From NCBI RefSeq assembly GCF_000178475.1, contig NZ_ADNY01000066.1, forward strand, positions 1 through 64,000: a stretch of DNA of 64,000 nucleotides. Direction: 5' to 3'. Position numbers and translations under genes: made by a program. This document shows, piece by piece, positions 28,553-38,187 of this stretch (within the stretch, counting starts at the first letter, position 1; the number at the start of each line of letters is the position of its first letter). The stretch comes from Lactobacillus amylolyticus DSM 11664. Its GTDB lineage: Bacteria > Bacillota > Bacilli > Lactobacillales > Lactobacillaceae. The notes below the pieces were generated by a model. That model had not been told where the DNA came from, made no database searches, and saw nothing but the letters and a program-made list of their open reading frames with translations.

Positions 28553-29242
28553 ATGAAAAGAAAAACCTTTAGAATAATGCTATTTATTCTGGGCGGCTTA
28601 CTTGGCCTCCTTGTTCTATATCACTTATACTTGAGTTATTTGCCAGAAATCAAATTACTCCTTCATTTTGACAGCCACAATGAAGAATTGTTAATTAAGA
28701 TTGTTCGCAGTCATGGCTGGGAAGATTTGATTTTCTTATTCATCCTCAATGCTTTGTGTGTAGCAATTCCTGGTCTATCAAATGGTATCTTCTGTGTCTT
28801 GAACGGTATTTTATATGGACCGGCGACAGGTTTTATCATCAATTGGATCAGTGACATCTTGGGACAAATTGTCTTACTGTTTCTTTTGCAGCGTTTGTAT
28901 AATCCAAAAAAGCTTGAAAACAGCAAGTTATACAAATTGATGATGAACCAGACTTATCCCCAAATAAGTTTAACCATTGGTTATATGATCCCATTTATCC
29001 CCCGTGCAACCATTACTTATGCTAATGCGCTGATTAATAAAGATTTTAAAGAGCGAATTATTCCTATTTCTCTCGGTTCAATTCCAATGGCCTATATATA
29101 CGCTTATGGTGGCGACTCCATCCTGCACTTAGATGAGCAAAGAATTATCAAGGCAGTCGTTGGCTTTATCATCATCGCTGCTATTGCACTTTTACTTTTA
29201 TTAGTAATGCGCCAAATTAAAAAGTACACAAAAAAAGCTTAG
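28553..29242 (+). CDS. TVP38/TMEM64 (VTT/DedA-like) membrane protein
   Basis: 229-residue polytopic membrane protein with the VTT domain core: FILNALCVAIPGLSNGIFCVLNGILYGPATGF near residues 62-93, a GYMIPFIPRATITYANAL segment, and hydrophobic ends at residues 7-25 and 200-220. Relatives act in lipid scrambling or envelope homeostasis. Start is an ATG after GGGAGG. It is a single gene; its stop lies within a bidirectional terminator. Confidence 0.87.
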   Translation: MKRKTFRIMLFILGGLLGLLVLYHLYLSYLPEIKLLLHFDSHNEELLIKIVRSHGWEDLIFLFILNALCVAIPGLSNGIFCVLNGILYGPATGFIINWISDILGQIVLLFLLQRLYNPKKLENSKLYKLMMNQTYPQISLTIGYMIPFIPRATITYANALINKDFKERIIPISLGSIPMAYIYAYGGDSILHLDEQRIIKAVVGFIIIAAIALLLLLVMRQIKKYTKKA

Positions 29243-29262
29243 TCTTTTGACTAAGCTTTTTC
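29231..29262. terminator. Bidirectional terminator VTT gene / GH31 gene
   Basis: AAAAAAGCTTAGTC, loop TTTT, GACTAAGCTTTTTC. It includes the TAG stop of the VTT gene and precedes the stop of the convergent glucosidase gene. Confidence 0.88.
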
Positions 29263-29277
29263 TTTGATTTTGCTTGT

Positions 29278-31566
29278 CTATTTCTTTAACTGATAGCTTT
29301 CGCTTTCAGGATCAAAGAAGTAGACTTCTTTTTTATCCTCATATTCCAAATTAATTTGCGCATAAGGCTTTTCATAACCGAAATGACTTAATCTAATTTC
29401 GGAATGATCCGCACCCATTCTTACTTCGTACAAATTGCATTGACCATTTTCATATTCAAAGTCTGTCCCATTATCTTGATAATGAACATAATCTCCGCGA
29501 TCGCCAAATAATCTGAAAGTCATTAAAGCATTGCTTTCAACTGCAACATGATCCCGGCTTTGATCCCATGGCAAAATCGTATTCTTCTTAATGAATAATG
29601 GCAATTTATCAAGAGGAGCATCTGCCAATATGGTAGTCTTGCCGCAATATTCTGCGCCAGTCCAGAAGTCGAGCCATTCACCTTCTGGCAAGTAAACTTG
29701 ACGGCTGGTTTGACCTTCCATAACAATTGGTGCTACCAACAAATCAGTTCCGACCATGTATTCATCGTTCATCTTTTGCACCTTGCGATCGGCAGGATAG
29801 TTCAAAACAAGTGGCCGCATTACTGGCAAGCCTGTTTTGCTTTCATAATAGAAGCGATCATAAAGGTAAGAAATCAAATGATACCGCAATTTCAAATACT
29901 TGCGATAAATTGAAAGAGTTGGTTCGCCAAATGTCCAAGGTTCCTGTGCTCGTGTTCCAGCTGCTGCATGGTTTCTAAACAGTGGGCTAAAGACAGCTGC
30001 TTCAATCCAACGAGTCAAAAGCTCAGCAGTACAATCAGCACCGAATCCGCCGATATCGGTACCAGCAAAACTGAAGCCGCTCATACCTAAATTGCAGAGT
30101 TGTGGAATCATCATTTGCAAGTGAGGCCATAAGCTTTGATTATCACCGGTCCAAATAGTGGAATACTTTTGTGTTCCGGCATAACAAGCACGAGTAATTA
30201 CGTATGGGCGTTTGCCCGTATCCTTCTTTAAGCCTTCATAAGTTGCTTTTGCCATGCAATGACCATAAACATTGTGAATCTTTGCATGGGTTGATTCCTT
30301 TTTGCCATCTGAAAAGACAACATCATTTGGAAGCGGACCGTTAAATGATGCAGGTTCATTCATGTCATCCCAGATGCCGCAAGCGCCGAGATCAACCAGG
30401 TATTTAATATTCTTACCCCACCAGTCGCGTACTTCTTTGCGTGCAAAATCTGGAAAGACTGCATCCCCTGGCCAAACCTTGTTGACATAGATCGTACCAT
30501 CTGGACTCTTGGCAAAATAACCGTTCTTGACGCCTTCTTGATATACCCAGTAATTTTCGTCTACCTTAACGCCGGGATCAATAATCGTCATTACTCTAAA
30601 GCCTTTTTTACGCAGATCTGCAATAAACTTTTTAGGATCATCATAGCTATCTTTACGCCAAGTGAAGACTCTAAAGCCATCCATATAATCAATGTCAAAG
30701 TGGATGACATCACAAGGCAAGTCATTAGCCCGCAATTTTTCGGCAATTTTTGCAACATCTTTTTGACTGACTGAATAGCCCCAACGTGATTGTTGATAAC
30801 CCAGCATCCACTTTTGTGGCAATGGAACGCGACCAGTTAAATAAGTGTAGTTGGTGATGACCTCTTTTAAAGTTTTGCCTCCGATAATGTAGTAGTCCAA
30901 ATTACCATTAGATGCTGAATAATAGTAATAGTCTTGACTTTCTTTGCCTAAATCAAAGTGGCTTTTATAAGTATTGTCAAAGAAGAGGCCGTATGGATGT
31001 CCTTGCTTAACCCCAATTAAAAATGGAATTGACTTATACAAAGCCTTCATGCTCTCAACATGCGGTTCAGGAACATCGCTGTTCCAGTTGTCATATTCAT
31101 AACCGCGTTTATCAAGATAACCGGTTTTATCGCCTAAACCATAAAATTGTTCGTCACTGGCTAATTTCTTAATAACTAAAACTCTATTATCAGCTTCATT
31201 GGTTAAAACATCATGTCCTTCTGAAGCAGCCAGCTTTTCCTGTTCAGGGTTAACGCTGCGATCAAGGGGTGTTCGTTTCCCAGCATAATCCAGTACAAGC
31301 GGATGCTGATGATTGTCATAAACGTTTAACCGTAAATCAGAATTAACGGTCAATGTTAATGAAGCAGTTTTTAATTCAATCTGATCATTATTTTGAGTGA
31401 CATTGACACTGGTTTGAATTTGTTTATTACCTTCAATTGCAAATGAGTCACCGCTTTCGCCGTGATCTTCAAAAACTCGAATGATTTCCGGCGTTAAAAC
31501 GGTCAACACGATTTTGCGCTGATCATTGCTAAAAGTAAAAGTTTGCTCATTTTGTTTAAAATCCAT
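29278..31566 (-). CDS. Alpha-glucosidase, glycoside hydrolase family 31
   Basis: Cytosolic retaining alpha-glucosidase-type enzyme. The 762-residue protein has an N-terminal galactose-mutarotase-like beta domain, then the (beta/alpha)8 barrel. The barrel holds the nucleophile in GIWDDMNEPASF (about residue 397) and the acid/base in WTGDNQSLW (about 475). C-terminal beta domains follow. No signal peptide is visible, so it probably acts on imported maltose- or isomaltose-type sugars. I use the ATG at 31566 after AAGGAT. A weak cre-like site lies 13 bases upstream of it. No sugar transporter gene is adjacent. Confidence 0.92.
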   Translation of the reverse strand: MDFKQNEQTFTFSNDQRKIVLTVLTPEIIRVFEDHGESGDSFAIEGNKQIQTSVNVTQNNDQIELKTASLTLTVNSDLRLNVYDNHQHPLVLDYAGKRTPLDRSVNPEQEKLAASEGHDVLTNEADNRVLVIKKLASDEQFYGLGDKTGYLDKRGYEYDNWNSDVPEPHVESMKALYKSIPFLIGVKQGHPYGLFFDNTYKSHFDLGKESQDYYYYSASNGNLDYYIIGGKTLKEVITNYTYLTGRVPLPQKWMLGYQQSRWGYSVSQKDVAKIAEKLRANDLPCDVIHFDIDYMDGFRVFTWRKDSYDDPKKFIADLRKKGFRVMTIIDPGVKVDENYWVYQEGVKNGYFAKSPDGTIYVNKVWPGDAVFPDFARKEVRDWWGKNIKYLVDLGACGIWDDMNEPASFNGPLPNDVVFSDGKKESTHAKIHNVYGHCMAKATYEGLKKDTGKRPYVITRACYAGTQKYSTIWTGDNQSLWPHLQMMIPQLCNLGMSGFSFAGTDIGGFGADCTAELLTRWIEAAVFSPLFRNHAAAGTRAQEPWTFGEPTLSIYRKYLKLRYHLISYLYDRFYYESKTGLPVMRPLVLNYPADRKVQKMNDEYMVGTDLLVAPIVMEGQTSRQVYLPEGEWLDFWTGAEYCGKTTILADAPLDKLPLFIKKNTILPWDQSRDHVAVESNALMTFRLFGDRGDYVHYQDNGTDFEYENGQCNLYEVRMGADHSEIRLSHFGYEKPYAQINLEYEDKKEVYFFDPESESYQLKK

Positions 31567-31578
31567 TTTATTTATCCT

Positions 31579-31592
31579 TGAAATCGTTTTAT
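31579..31592 (-). promoter_or_regulatory. Weak cre-like site before the GH31 gene
   Basis: Plus-strand TGAAATCGTTTTAT matches the CcpA consensus TGWAANCGNTNWCA except for the last two bases. It lies between the likely -10 and the ribosome site. Two mismatches make chance possible; the carbohydrate gene context raises it. Confidence 0.35.
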
Positions 31593-31637
31593 TACAATCA
31601 CTATGGTAAAACATGTCAGTACAAATTTCTAGGCGAA

Positions 31638-31672
31638 CAAAAAAGCAATTTGGAAAAATCCAAATTGTTTTT
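31638..31672 (-). terminator. Terminator after the oleate hydratase gene
   Basis: Minus strand: CAATTTGGATTTTTCCAAATTG followed by CTTTTTTG. Good stem and tail, 18 bases beyond the stop. Confidence 0.87.
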
Positions 31673-31689
31673 CAATAATTGCCTATTCT

Positions 31690-33465
31690 TTAAATCAGGT
31701 TGGCTTCTTTCAGCAATTGAGCAACCCATGTCTTTTTAATCTTCTTCATCCCTGTCTTTAAAGCAAGCTTTTCTGGCAATGGCATTTCTTGATCAAGCAG
31801 TTTCTTCTTATCTGACATGTAGTACATTGCTCTAAGAAGCTGACGCAAATCATAAATTGAATCATAAACTTCAGGCACGCCACGATCAACATTCAGCATT
31901 GTGTAAACTGCCTCCATCGCAGTTCTGACTGAATATTCAGTTGTGAAGACCGTATCTCTTGTTGGACTTTCAGCAAAGTTGCCGATAAAGGCTAAGTTGA
32001 CAGAACCTTCAGGAACAACTGCTGGACGGTCACCGTCATGACGAGGCATGAAGTAACTAGTAATATATGGCATGTAAACAGGAACAGTGTTCATGTTTTC
32101 TTCACTTGCATCCTGTTCAATTTCGTTTTCAGGTACGCCTAAGTGGTAAAGCAACTCTTCACAAATTTCCTTACCAGTACATTCAGTGACCCTCTTCTTA
32201 ATGTAATTGCCTTCAGTATCAGAGTACAAAGCATAGATCCAAATTACAATTTCATTTGGTTTTTGGCTCTTAAAGTGTGGTTGACGGTGAATGGTAAAGC
32301 TTAAGCCCCAGTTTGAATCAGTAACGGTAATAATACCACCGGTGTTAACACGACCGTCGTAAAGGCTACGCTTGGTTAGTCTTTCAAAATATGGGGCAAG
32401 CTTCTTAGTCTTCATTGTTGTAGTTGCAGAAACAAACCAGCTGCGTTCTGGAATGTTTTCACAGAAGACATCAGGATGGCCAAAAGCAGGATCCTGTGCT
32501 GCCAAGTTTTCCCATAATTTCCATGAACCGCCTTTTGCGTGACTAATTGGAGCTGGCGTGTTTTGATCACCATAAGTTGATGATTCGGTAATTGAACCAT
32601 TAGTTACGAAGACAAGATCATCTTGGGTTAAATCAATAACGCTTTGTTTACCATCTTTGGTCATTACGATCTTCTTGGCAATCTTTTTATCACCTTCATG
32701 ATCAACTAAAATATTTTGAACATGCACATCATATTGAATATCAACTTTATGTTCTTTAAGGTAAGCTAAAACAGGTTTAACCATTGATTCATACTGGTTG
32801 TATTTGTTGAACTTCAAAGCGGTAAAGTTTGGCAAACCATCAGTATGGTGAATAAAGCGCATTGCGTAACGGCGCATTTCAGCTAATGAGTGCCATTTTT
32901 CAAAGGCAAACATCGTTGACCAGTATGCCCAGAAATTAGTCTTGAAGAAGTCATCAGAGAAGTAATCTTCGATAGTTTCACCTTCAATTTCACTTTCTGG
33001 CGTCATAATCAATTTCACGATTTCATTAGCACATTTGCCCAATCCATATTGACCATCACTTGGCAAACGCTCGCCGCGCTTATGAATTAACCGGCAGTTA
33101 GAAGAGTTTGGATCCTTCTTATCGAGCCAGTAGTATTCGTCCAAATAAGAAGCACCAGGAATTTCCAAACTAGGAATTGAACGATACATATCCCATAAGC
33201 ATTCAAAGTGGTTTTCCATTTCACGTCCGCCACGAACAACAAAGCCGGCATTAGGACGCTCCGTACCATCAAGTGAACCACCGGCAACTGGCAATTCCTC
33301 TAAAATATGAATCTTTTCGCCCTTCATCTTAGCATCACGAATCAAGAAGACGGCGGCAGCAAGGCCAGCTAAGCCGCTACCGATAACATAAGCAGATTTG
33401 TTATCAACGCCTGCTGGTTTTTGTGCGTCAGCAAAGGCCTCATAATTACCATTAGAATAATACAT
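31690..33465 (-). CDS. ohyA: Oleate hydratase (MCRA family, FAD-binding)
   Basis: Adds water to the cis-9 double bond of oleic and linoleic acids to give 10-hydroxy acids, which detoxifies host and milk fatty acids; it is membrane-associated. The 591-residue length equals that of the lactobacillus enzyme. The FAD dinucleotide fold is at about residues 27-55 ([19 protein letters not shown]), followed by [26 protein letters not shown], the conserved active-site loop. I use the ATG at 33465 after AGAGGA; the longer frame adds 25 residues unlike the family. It is monocistronic. Confidence 0.95.
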   Translation of the reverse strand: MYYSNGNYEAFADAQKPAGVDNKSAYVIGSGLAGLAAAVFLIRDAKMKGEKIHILEELPVAGGSLDGTERPNAGFVVRGGREMENHFECLWDMYRSIPSLEIPGASYLDEYYWLDKKDPNSSNCRLIHKRGERLPSDGQYGLGKCANEIVKLIMTPESEIEGETIEDYFSDDFFKTNFWAYWSTMFAFEKWHSLAEMRRYAMRFIHHTDGLPNFTALKFNKYNQYESMVKPVLAYLKEHKVDIQYDVHVQNILVDHEGDKKIAKKIVMTKDGKQSVIDLTQDDLVFVTNGSITESSTYGDQNTPAPISHAKGGSWKLWENLAAQDPAFGHPDVFCENIPERSWFVSATTTMKTKKLAPYFERLTKRSLYDGRVNTGGIITVTDSNWGLSFTIHRQPHFKSQKPNEIVIWIYALYSDTEGNYIKKRVTECTGKEICEELLYHLGVPENEIEQDASEENMNTVPVYMPYITSYFMPRHDGDRPAVVPEGSVNLAFIGNFAESPTRDTVFTTEYSVRTAMEAVYTMLNVDRGVPEVYDSIYDLRQLLRAMYYMSDKKKLLDQEMPLPEKLALKTGMKKIKKTWVAQLLKEANLI

Positions 33466-33592
33466 GTTTGTCCTCTTTTCTGTATTAGAATAGTTCAAGA
33501 TCTCATCCTTTATTGTATTAAAAGCGGTTTTAAATGGCAATGATTTTGCAAAATTATTAAGGAAATTAAATAATTGGATAACACAGACATAA

Positions 33593-33619
33593 TAAAAAGC
33601 AGTCCTTTAAAGACTGTTC
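33593..33619 (-). terminator. Terminator overlapping the RluA-type gene stop
   Basis: Minus strand: AACAGTC, loop TTTAAAG, GACTGCTTTTTATT. The stop codon of the pseudouridine synthase lies in the loop. Confidence 0.75.
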
Positions 33620-34491
33620 CATAACTTCTGCATATCTGCAGGATCAGAGATTTTTTCCTCTACTTGTTCTTGATCAAAGGGATCTGTAAAAGCCAAATAA
33701 AAGCAATTTAACGCCTGTCTAAAAAAAATATTGCTGCCACCGTATAATTTATCACCTAGCAAAGGATGACCGATATAAGCCATATGAACCCGAATTTGGT
33801 GCGTTCGTCCAGTCAACAAACGAAGCTCAACTAAACTAGCATTATTTTTTTGTGCTAAAACCTGATACTCAGTTTGTGCTTTTTGTCCGGTTGACATTAC
33901 TTGTCTCTTGACCCCGCTGCCTTCTTTACCAATCGGTTGATCAATCAATCCTTTTAATTCATTTGAAGAAAAATTGCCGGCAACGATAGCATGATATTTT
34001 TTGACAAAATTTTCTTTATCCATCTTGCTAAAACGCGCATGTGCCACCGAATTTTTACCAATTAAAACCAAACCAGAGGTATCTCTATCTAAGCGAGTAA
34101 CGACATGTGGCTTTAGACCTGCTTCATTTTGTTTTTCAAAATAACACATTGCACGATTAACCAAAGCATCGGAGTCTTCATAGCGCGATGGAATCGATAA
34201 AACCCCAGCTTCTTTGTTCACAATCAGGTAATTTGGAGTCTCTTTGACGATTTTTATTGGCTCCTCGGAAGGCCTCAGCCAATGATTTTCTTTTTCATGA
34301 CCAGGAATAAAAATCACTTCATCCCCTGCCCTTAGATGAAAACTATTGTAGCGTCGTTTATGATTAACCAGCACTAATCCGCCATGATGTCGCGCTTTAA
34401 TCAAAGCCTGATGAGAAAAGCCGTTTTTAAGCAAAAAAGAACCCAGCTTTTTAGGGTCTTTTTCTTGAACGAATAATTTAAAACTAGTCAT
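33607..34491 (-). CDS. RluA-family pseudouridine synthase (YjbO-like)
   Basis: Isomerises uridine to pseudouridine in ribosomal or transfer RNA. The 294-residue protein has an S4-like N-terminal region and the catalytic motif VTRLDRDTSGLVL with its essential Asp, then the C-terminal RTHQIRVHMAYIGHPLLGD motif. I use the ATG at 34491, eight bases inside nadK. The frame extends 45 codons further upstream, but that part overlaps nadK and does not match the family. It is third in relQ-nadK-rluA, as in Bacillus yjbM-yjbN-yjbO. Confidence 0.92.
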   Translation of the reverse strand: MTSFKLFVQEKDPKKLGSFLLKNGFSHQALIKARHHGGLVLVNHKRRYNSFHLRAGDEVIFIPGHEKENHWLRPSEEPIKIVKETPNYLIVNKEAGVLSIPSRYEDSDALVNRAMCYFEKQNEAGLKPHVVTRLDRDTSGLVLIGKNSVAHARFSKMDKENFVKKYHAIVAGNFSSNELKGLIDQPIGKEGSGVKRQVMSTGQKAQTEYQVLAQKNNASLVELRLLTGRTHQIRVHMAYIGHPLLGDKLYGGSNIFFRQALNCFYLAFTDPFDQEQVEEKISDPADMQKLWNSL

Positions 34492-35281
34492 TGTTATCAC
34501 TGATAAAGGCTGTTTTAACTCTCGACCAAAAATGGTGGTGACCAAAACGATCAAACTGAATTGAGTGTTTGGAAATGCGGTAAACGATCTTTTTGGCATT
34601 GCGAACAGCCTTGCACTCACCATCAATTGTCATAACAAAATGGTCTGTATTAGGAATAATCGTAATCCACTGCCTGGGTGCAATAACGATTGGTGACGAC
34701 AAAGTTCTGAAGACTCGATTGTTGATCGAAGCAATTTCCGTCATCTGCAAAGCTTTTAATTCAGGGTGAATAACCGCTCCACCCAATGATTTGCTATAAG
34801 CCGTCGACCCAGTGGGCGTTGAAACACAGAGACCGTCGCCACGGAAATTTTCAAAAGGCTGATCATCGATGTAAATATCAGCTTCCAAAGTATGAGAAAC
34901 TCGTTTAATCGCCGATTCATTCAAGGCCAAATAGTGGCTCTTTTCACCAGCCTCGGTGATCATTTCAATATCAAGCAAGGGATACTTGGCAGCTTCTGCC
35001 TTTTGCAAAGTCAAAGCTTCTACCATTTTATCCACGTCATAATTGCGCCAGTCGGTATAAAAGCCCAGGTGCCCAGTATGCACACCGATAAAACGAATCG
35101 AATCAACTTGATTAGCATAACGGTTAAAAGCATTGATCAGCGTTCCATCACCGCCGACAGTGATAACAATATCTGGATATTTAGCGTCATATATCAAATT
35201 GCGATCTTTTAGTTTTTCTTTTAAATGAGCTACAACCTTTAAAGTTTCCGGATTATTATTGTGGGCAATCGCTACTTTCAT
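34484..35281 (-). CDS. nadK: NAD kinase
   Basis: Phosphorylates NAD to NADP. The 265-residue protein has the GGDGT loop at residues 44-48 and the SPTGSTAYSKSLGG motif near 146-159. ATG start overlaps the relQ stop (ATGA). Co-expression with the alarmone synthetase RelQ is a conserved Firmicutes arrangement. Confidence 0.95.
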   Translation of the reverse strand: MKVAIAHNNNPETLKVVAHLKEKLKDRNLIYDAKYPDIVITVGGDGTLINAFNRYANQVDSIRFIGVHTGHLGFYTDWRNYDVDKMVEALTLQKAEAAKYPLLDIEMITEAGEKSHYLALNESAIKRVSHTLEADIYIDDQPFENFRGDGLCVSTPTGSTAYSKSLGGAVIHPELKALQMTEIASINNRVFRTLSSPIVIAPRQWITIIPNTDHFVMTIDGECKAVRNAKKIVYRISKHSIQFDRFGHHHFWSRVKTAFISDNND

Positions 35282-35910
35282 GATTTTTCCTTGCCTTTAT
35301 TTTTCGTAAAAATCTTCTGTGCTTCTTGTACTTCATCCTTAATCGAAGACATTTCCTGATCAAGTTTGTAAGCAGCTTCTGCTGTTGACTTTAGTCGCTC
35401 TGAAACGTCATCCGGATATTCGCCCTGATATTTGTAGTTAAGCGTATGCTCGACCGTAGCCCAAAAGTTCATTGCCAAAGTTCTGATCTGAATTTCGGCA
35501 ATCAGTTTTTTTGGACCTTCAGGCAAGTAAACAGTATATGAAATGACCATATGATATGAACGGTAGCCAGACGGCTTCGCATTTTGAATATAATCGCGTT
35601 CTTCAACAACTTCCATATCATCACGAGCATGAATCAAATCGACAACATTATAAATATCATCCACGAATTGCGTTACGATTCTGATGCCTGCAATGTCCTG
35701 CATATCGGTTTCAATTACTTCGGGACTGATAACTCGGCGGGTCATCTTTTCTTTAATTGAATCGATCGTTTTTACTCTTCCAATTACAAATTCAATTGGT
35801 GAATGTTCTCCCTTGGTTAAAAAACTTTGTCTTAAGGAACGAAACTTAACTTTTAATTCACGTACTGCCTCATCATAAGGCCATAAGAAGTTATCCCAAT
35901 CTATGTCCAT
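35278..35910 (-). CDS. relQ: Small alarmone synthetase RelQ
   Basis: Stand-alone (p)ppGpp synthetase of the YjbM/SAS1 type, with no hydrolase or regulatory domain. The 210-residue protein has the synthetase motifs IEFVIGRVKTIDSI, the Mg/nucleotide segment QDIAGIRIVTQF, YRSYHMVISYTVYLPEG and the active-site EIQIRTLAMNFWATVEH. A Lys/Glu-rich C-terminal helix probably makes the tetramer. Start is an ATG after AAAGGA. It heads a three-gene operon and diverges from the CYTH gene. Confidence 0.94.
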   Translation of the reverse strand: MDIDWDNFLWPYDEAVRELKVKFRSLRQSFLTKGEHSPIEFVIGRVKTIDSIKEKMTRRVISPEVIETDMQDIAGIRIVTQFVDDIYNVVDLIHARDDMEVVEERDYIQNAKPSGYRSYHMVISYTVYLPEGPKKLIAEIQIRTLAMNFWATVEHTLNYKYQGEYPDDVSERLKSTAEAAYKLDQEMSSIKDEVQEAQKIFTKNKGKEKS

Positions 35911-35985
35911 GAAAAATTTCCTTTCTTACAACAAACATCTAAATTTTAACATATAATCGTATAAGAGAGATTGGAGTGAACTTAT

Positions 35986-36606
35986 TTGAGTAAAAATCGT
36001 GAAATCGAAGCAAAAACCATTTTAAAACGTGAAGTCTACGATGATTTAGTTAAAAATTTCGACCACAAAGCTGATTTTAAACAGGAAAACTATTATTTTG
36101 ACACCCCTGATTGGTTATTAAAAACGCACAACATCGGTCTCAGAATTCGCATATTTAGCGATCACGCCGAACAGACAATGAAAGTGCCTGATCCTCGTCC
36201 TGTTCAAACAGACTTTCATGAAGTAATTGAAATTAACGATGATTTGTCTGTTCAAAAAGCAAAAAAGATGGTACAGCAAGCTAAAGATGGGCAAATGTTT
36301 ACTTTTGCCGGCAATGTTGGCATCTATCTTCAAGAGCATTTTGCCAAAGAAAGCAGCAAATTAGTCTTATTTACCTGGAGCAAAACGCGGCGTATTTTAG
36401 CAAATGGTCCACAAAATTGTGAATTAACGCTTGATTCTACCAGTTATCCAGATAGCTTTTGTGACTATGAATTAGAGATTGAAAATACTAATCCTGCTTT
36501 AATCAAAAAAGTCCAAGAAAAGTTGGAAAGAAAATATCACTTTAAACAAACAGCAGCCAGTACCAATCAAAATAAAATTGCGCGTGCAACCGCTCACCGA
36601 AAATAA
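35986..36606 (+). CDS. CYTH domain protein (YjbK-like)
   Basis: 206-residue cytosolic protein of the CYTH/triphosphate tunnel fold, with the signature EIEAKTIL at residues 5-12 and alternating charged strands. Some relatives are inorganic triphosphatases; the role in lactobacilli is unknown. It begins with TTG at 35986 after GGAG. The context (relQ divergent upstream, SpxH-like gene downstream) matches the Bacillus yjb cluster. Confidence 0.85.
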   Translation: MSKNREIEAKTILKREVYDDLVKNFDHKADFKQENYYFDTPDWLLKTHNIGLRIRIFSDHAEQTMKVPDPRPVQTDFHEVIEINDDLSVQKAKKMVQQAKDGQMFTFAGNVGIYLQEHFAKESSKLVLFTWSKTRRILANGPQNCELTLDSTSYPDSFCDYELEIENTNPALIKKVQEKLERKYHFKQTAASTNQNKIARATAHRK

Positions 36607-36694
36607 CATATAGAAAATAAGGCGTATTTTTTGTATGAGTTTTTATTTCTTGTTAAAGTAAATACTGAGAATTTTAGCAAGAGGGGTTAAAGCT

Positions 36695-37324
36695 ATGTTT
36701 GAGATTTTTCTCTTCATAAATCCAATTGGCTTGTATTGTTACGATATTGAGAATAAAGTCAAAAAAGTAATTGATAATTTAGAAATAGATGCCTGCTGCC
36801 ACTTCATTCCACTTGCAAATGTGAATGTCATTCAGGACGATATGATTCGCCGTCGTATGATGGCACAAAAACTTGGCAGTTTTTCTTATTGCACTGTGGC
36901 TACCAACCGTGCATTAGAGGAATATCATGCAATCAAAATCGCATATGGCAATAAGAAAGCTCGTCGTTTTCTGCGGGAATTGCAGCAGAAGTTGAATGAA
37001 GAAGTAGCTTTTTGTCCGCTTGAATTGTCAGAAAAAGTAATTCAAAAGCTAAATTTAAATGTTGAAAAGATCAATCAATTGCGTTCTAGTGACTACGTCA
37101 AGGATTCAATTATACAAGATCGTAATTTGGCAGCTCAATGGAATATTAAGAAAACCCCGACAACGGTCATTTTTAATGAAAATGATGCTTCAGAAAGCGG
37201 AATCTTATTAGAAGGATTAATTAACGAAGATCAATTAGCTAATATCTTCAGACCTCAGCCTTATATTCAACCCAAAAATTCATTTACAGAATTATTTTCA
37301 GCCAACCATTTGCGTTTAATCTAG
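36695..37324 (+). CDS. SpxH/YjbH-like ClpXP adaptor (DsbA-like fold)
   Basis: 209-residue thioredoxin/DsbA-like protein placed as YjbH (SpxH) is in Bacillus, where it delivers the Spx regulator to ClpXP. The N-terminal segment reads FLFINPIGLYCYDIE. The usual CxxC of this fold is reduced to one Cys, so a redox role is doubtful. The C-terminal part has the family-like KKTPTTVIFNEND and EGLINEDQL. Start is an ATG after GAGGGG. Its last nine bases overlap the end of convergent coiA, and its terminator lies within coiA. The substrate Spx is encoded 2 kb away. Confidence 0.75.
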   Translation: MFEIFLFINPIGLYCYDIENKVKKVIDNLEIDACCHFIPLANVNVIQDDMIRRRMMAQKLGSFSYCTVATNRALEEYHAIKIAYGNKKARRFLRELQQKLNEEVAFCPLELSEKVIQKLNLNVEKINQLRSSDYVKDSIIQDRNLAAQWNIKKTPTTVIFNENDASESGILLEGLINEDQLANIFRPQPYIQPKNSFTELFSANHLRLI

Positions 37325-37342
37325 CGCGGTTGGCTTTTTTTG
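37300..37342 (+). terminator. Terminator of the SpxH-like gene, embedded in the 3' end of coiA
   Basis: AGCCAACC (37300-37307) pairs with GGTTGGCT (37328-37335), followed by TTTTTT. The left arm is still inside the SpxH-like coding sequence and the loop contains both stop codons. Confidence 0.8.
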
Positions 37343-38182
37343 TAGATAAAAACTGACAGCATCAATCTGTCCTGGTTTGCGCCATTTTTGAAAAATCTTT
37401 GCTGGCAAGTCTTCTAGAGTAAAATGATGATCATATAACTGGGCCGCAATTCTTAAGCCAAATTCAGTTTTGGTACGCATCTGCTGTCTCAAATATTCCT
37501 CCTGTTTTTGAGAATTAACAGTAAATTTTTTAAAAACAGGTTTAAAATGCCAAAATTTTTTGACGCCAAATTCATCTAAACTAAATCTAGCTTGTTGATA
37601 ACGAAGTTTCCTAGTAACTGGTTCTTGCCAGATATTATATTTCAGGCACAATTGATTTTTCTGCGGGTCAACTTCCAAATAGTAGCAACCCCAGCGTTGA
37701 CTTTCACGGAAAAAGATCAATTGCGTCTTTTTTATTCGCTGCTTCAAATAATGTCGGCTGCCAACAATCCACAAATCCAGTACATTAATTTTTTGATATA
37801 GCCGATGCCGCTTGTTAAATTCGGCATCAGACAGAGGCGCACACTGAACTTCAAGTGCGATTTTGCTTGACACAAGCACATCAGCTCTAAGCTGCCCATC
37901 AGCGAGCGGAATTTCTGTTTGCGCAGGAAAGCCTGCTGCTGTAAAGGCTGCTTTTAACAGCATTTTTGAATTATGATGCTCTTCTTTTTCACCTTGCCCG
38001 TCCTGATAGTGAATCCAATGTTTAAAAAATGCCGCCTTCGATTGGGAGACAATCAGTATCACCCTTTTTTGACAATGCGGACAACGATATTCGTCACTAT
38101 TTAATTTTTTTATTTTCAGACGAACCAGCCCCTCCTCTTCTATGGCTAAAACAAGTTTTTCATTCAGCAATGCTGCATACAA
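37316..38182 (-). CDS. coiA: CoiA competence protein
   Basis: Transformation-specific protein needed for recombination of incoming DNA. The 288-residue protein has an N-terminal zinc-ribbon-like part (CPHCQKRVILIV), then a restriction-endonuclease-like core with LRADVLVSSKIALEVQCAPLS (D...ExQ motif). It shows no disruption. I favour the TTG at 38182 (MYAALLNEK..), five bases after GGGTGA, over a GTG three codons upstream that overlaps the ribosome site. A motif shared with recA and comFA sits just upstream. Confidence 0.88.
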   Translation of the reverse strand: MYAALLNEKLVLAIEEEGLVRLKIKKLNSDEYRCPHCQKRVILIVSQSKAAFFKHWIHYQDGQGEKEEHHNSKMLLKAAFTAAGFPAQTEIPLADGQLRADVLVSSKIALEVQCAPLSDAEFNKRHRLYQKINVLDLWIVGSRHYLKQRIKKTQLIFFRESQRWGCYYLEVDPQKNQLCLKYNIWQEPVTRKLRYQQARFSLDEFGVKKFWHFKPVFKKFTVNSQKQEEYLRQQMRTKTEFGLRIAAQLYDHHFTLEDLPAKIFQKWRKPGQIDAVSFYLQKKPTALD

Positions 38183-38187
38183 ATTAA

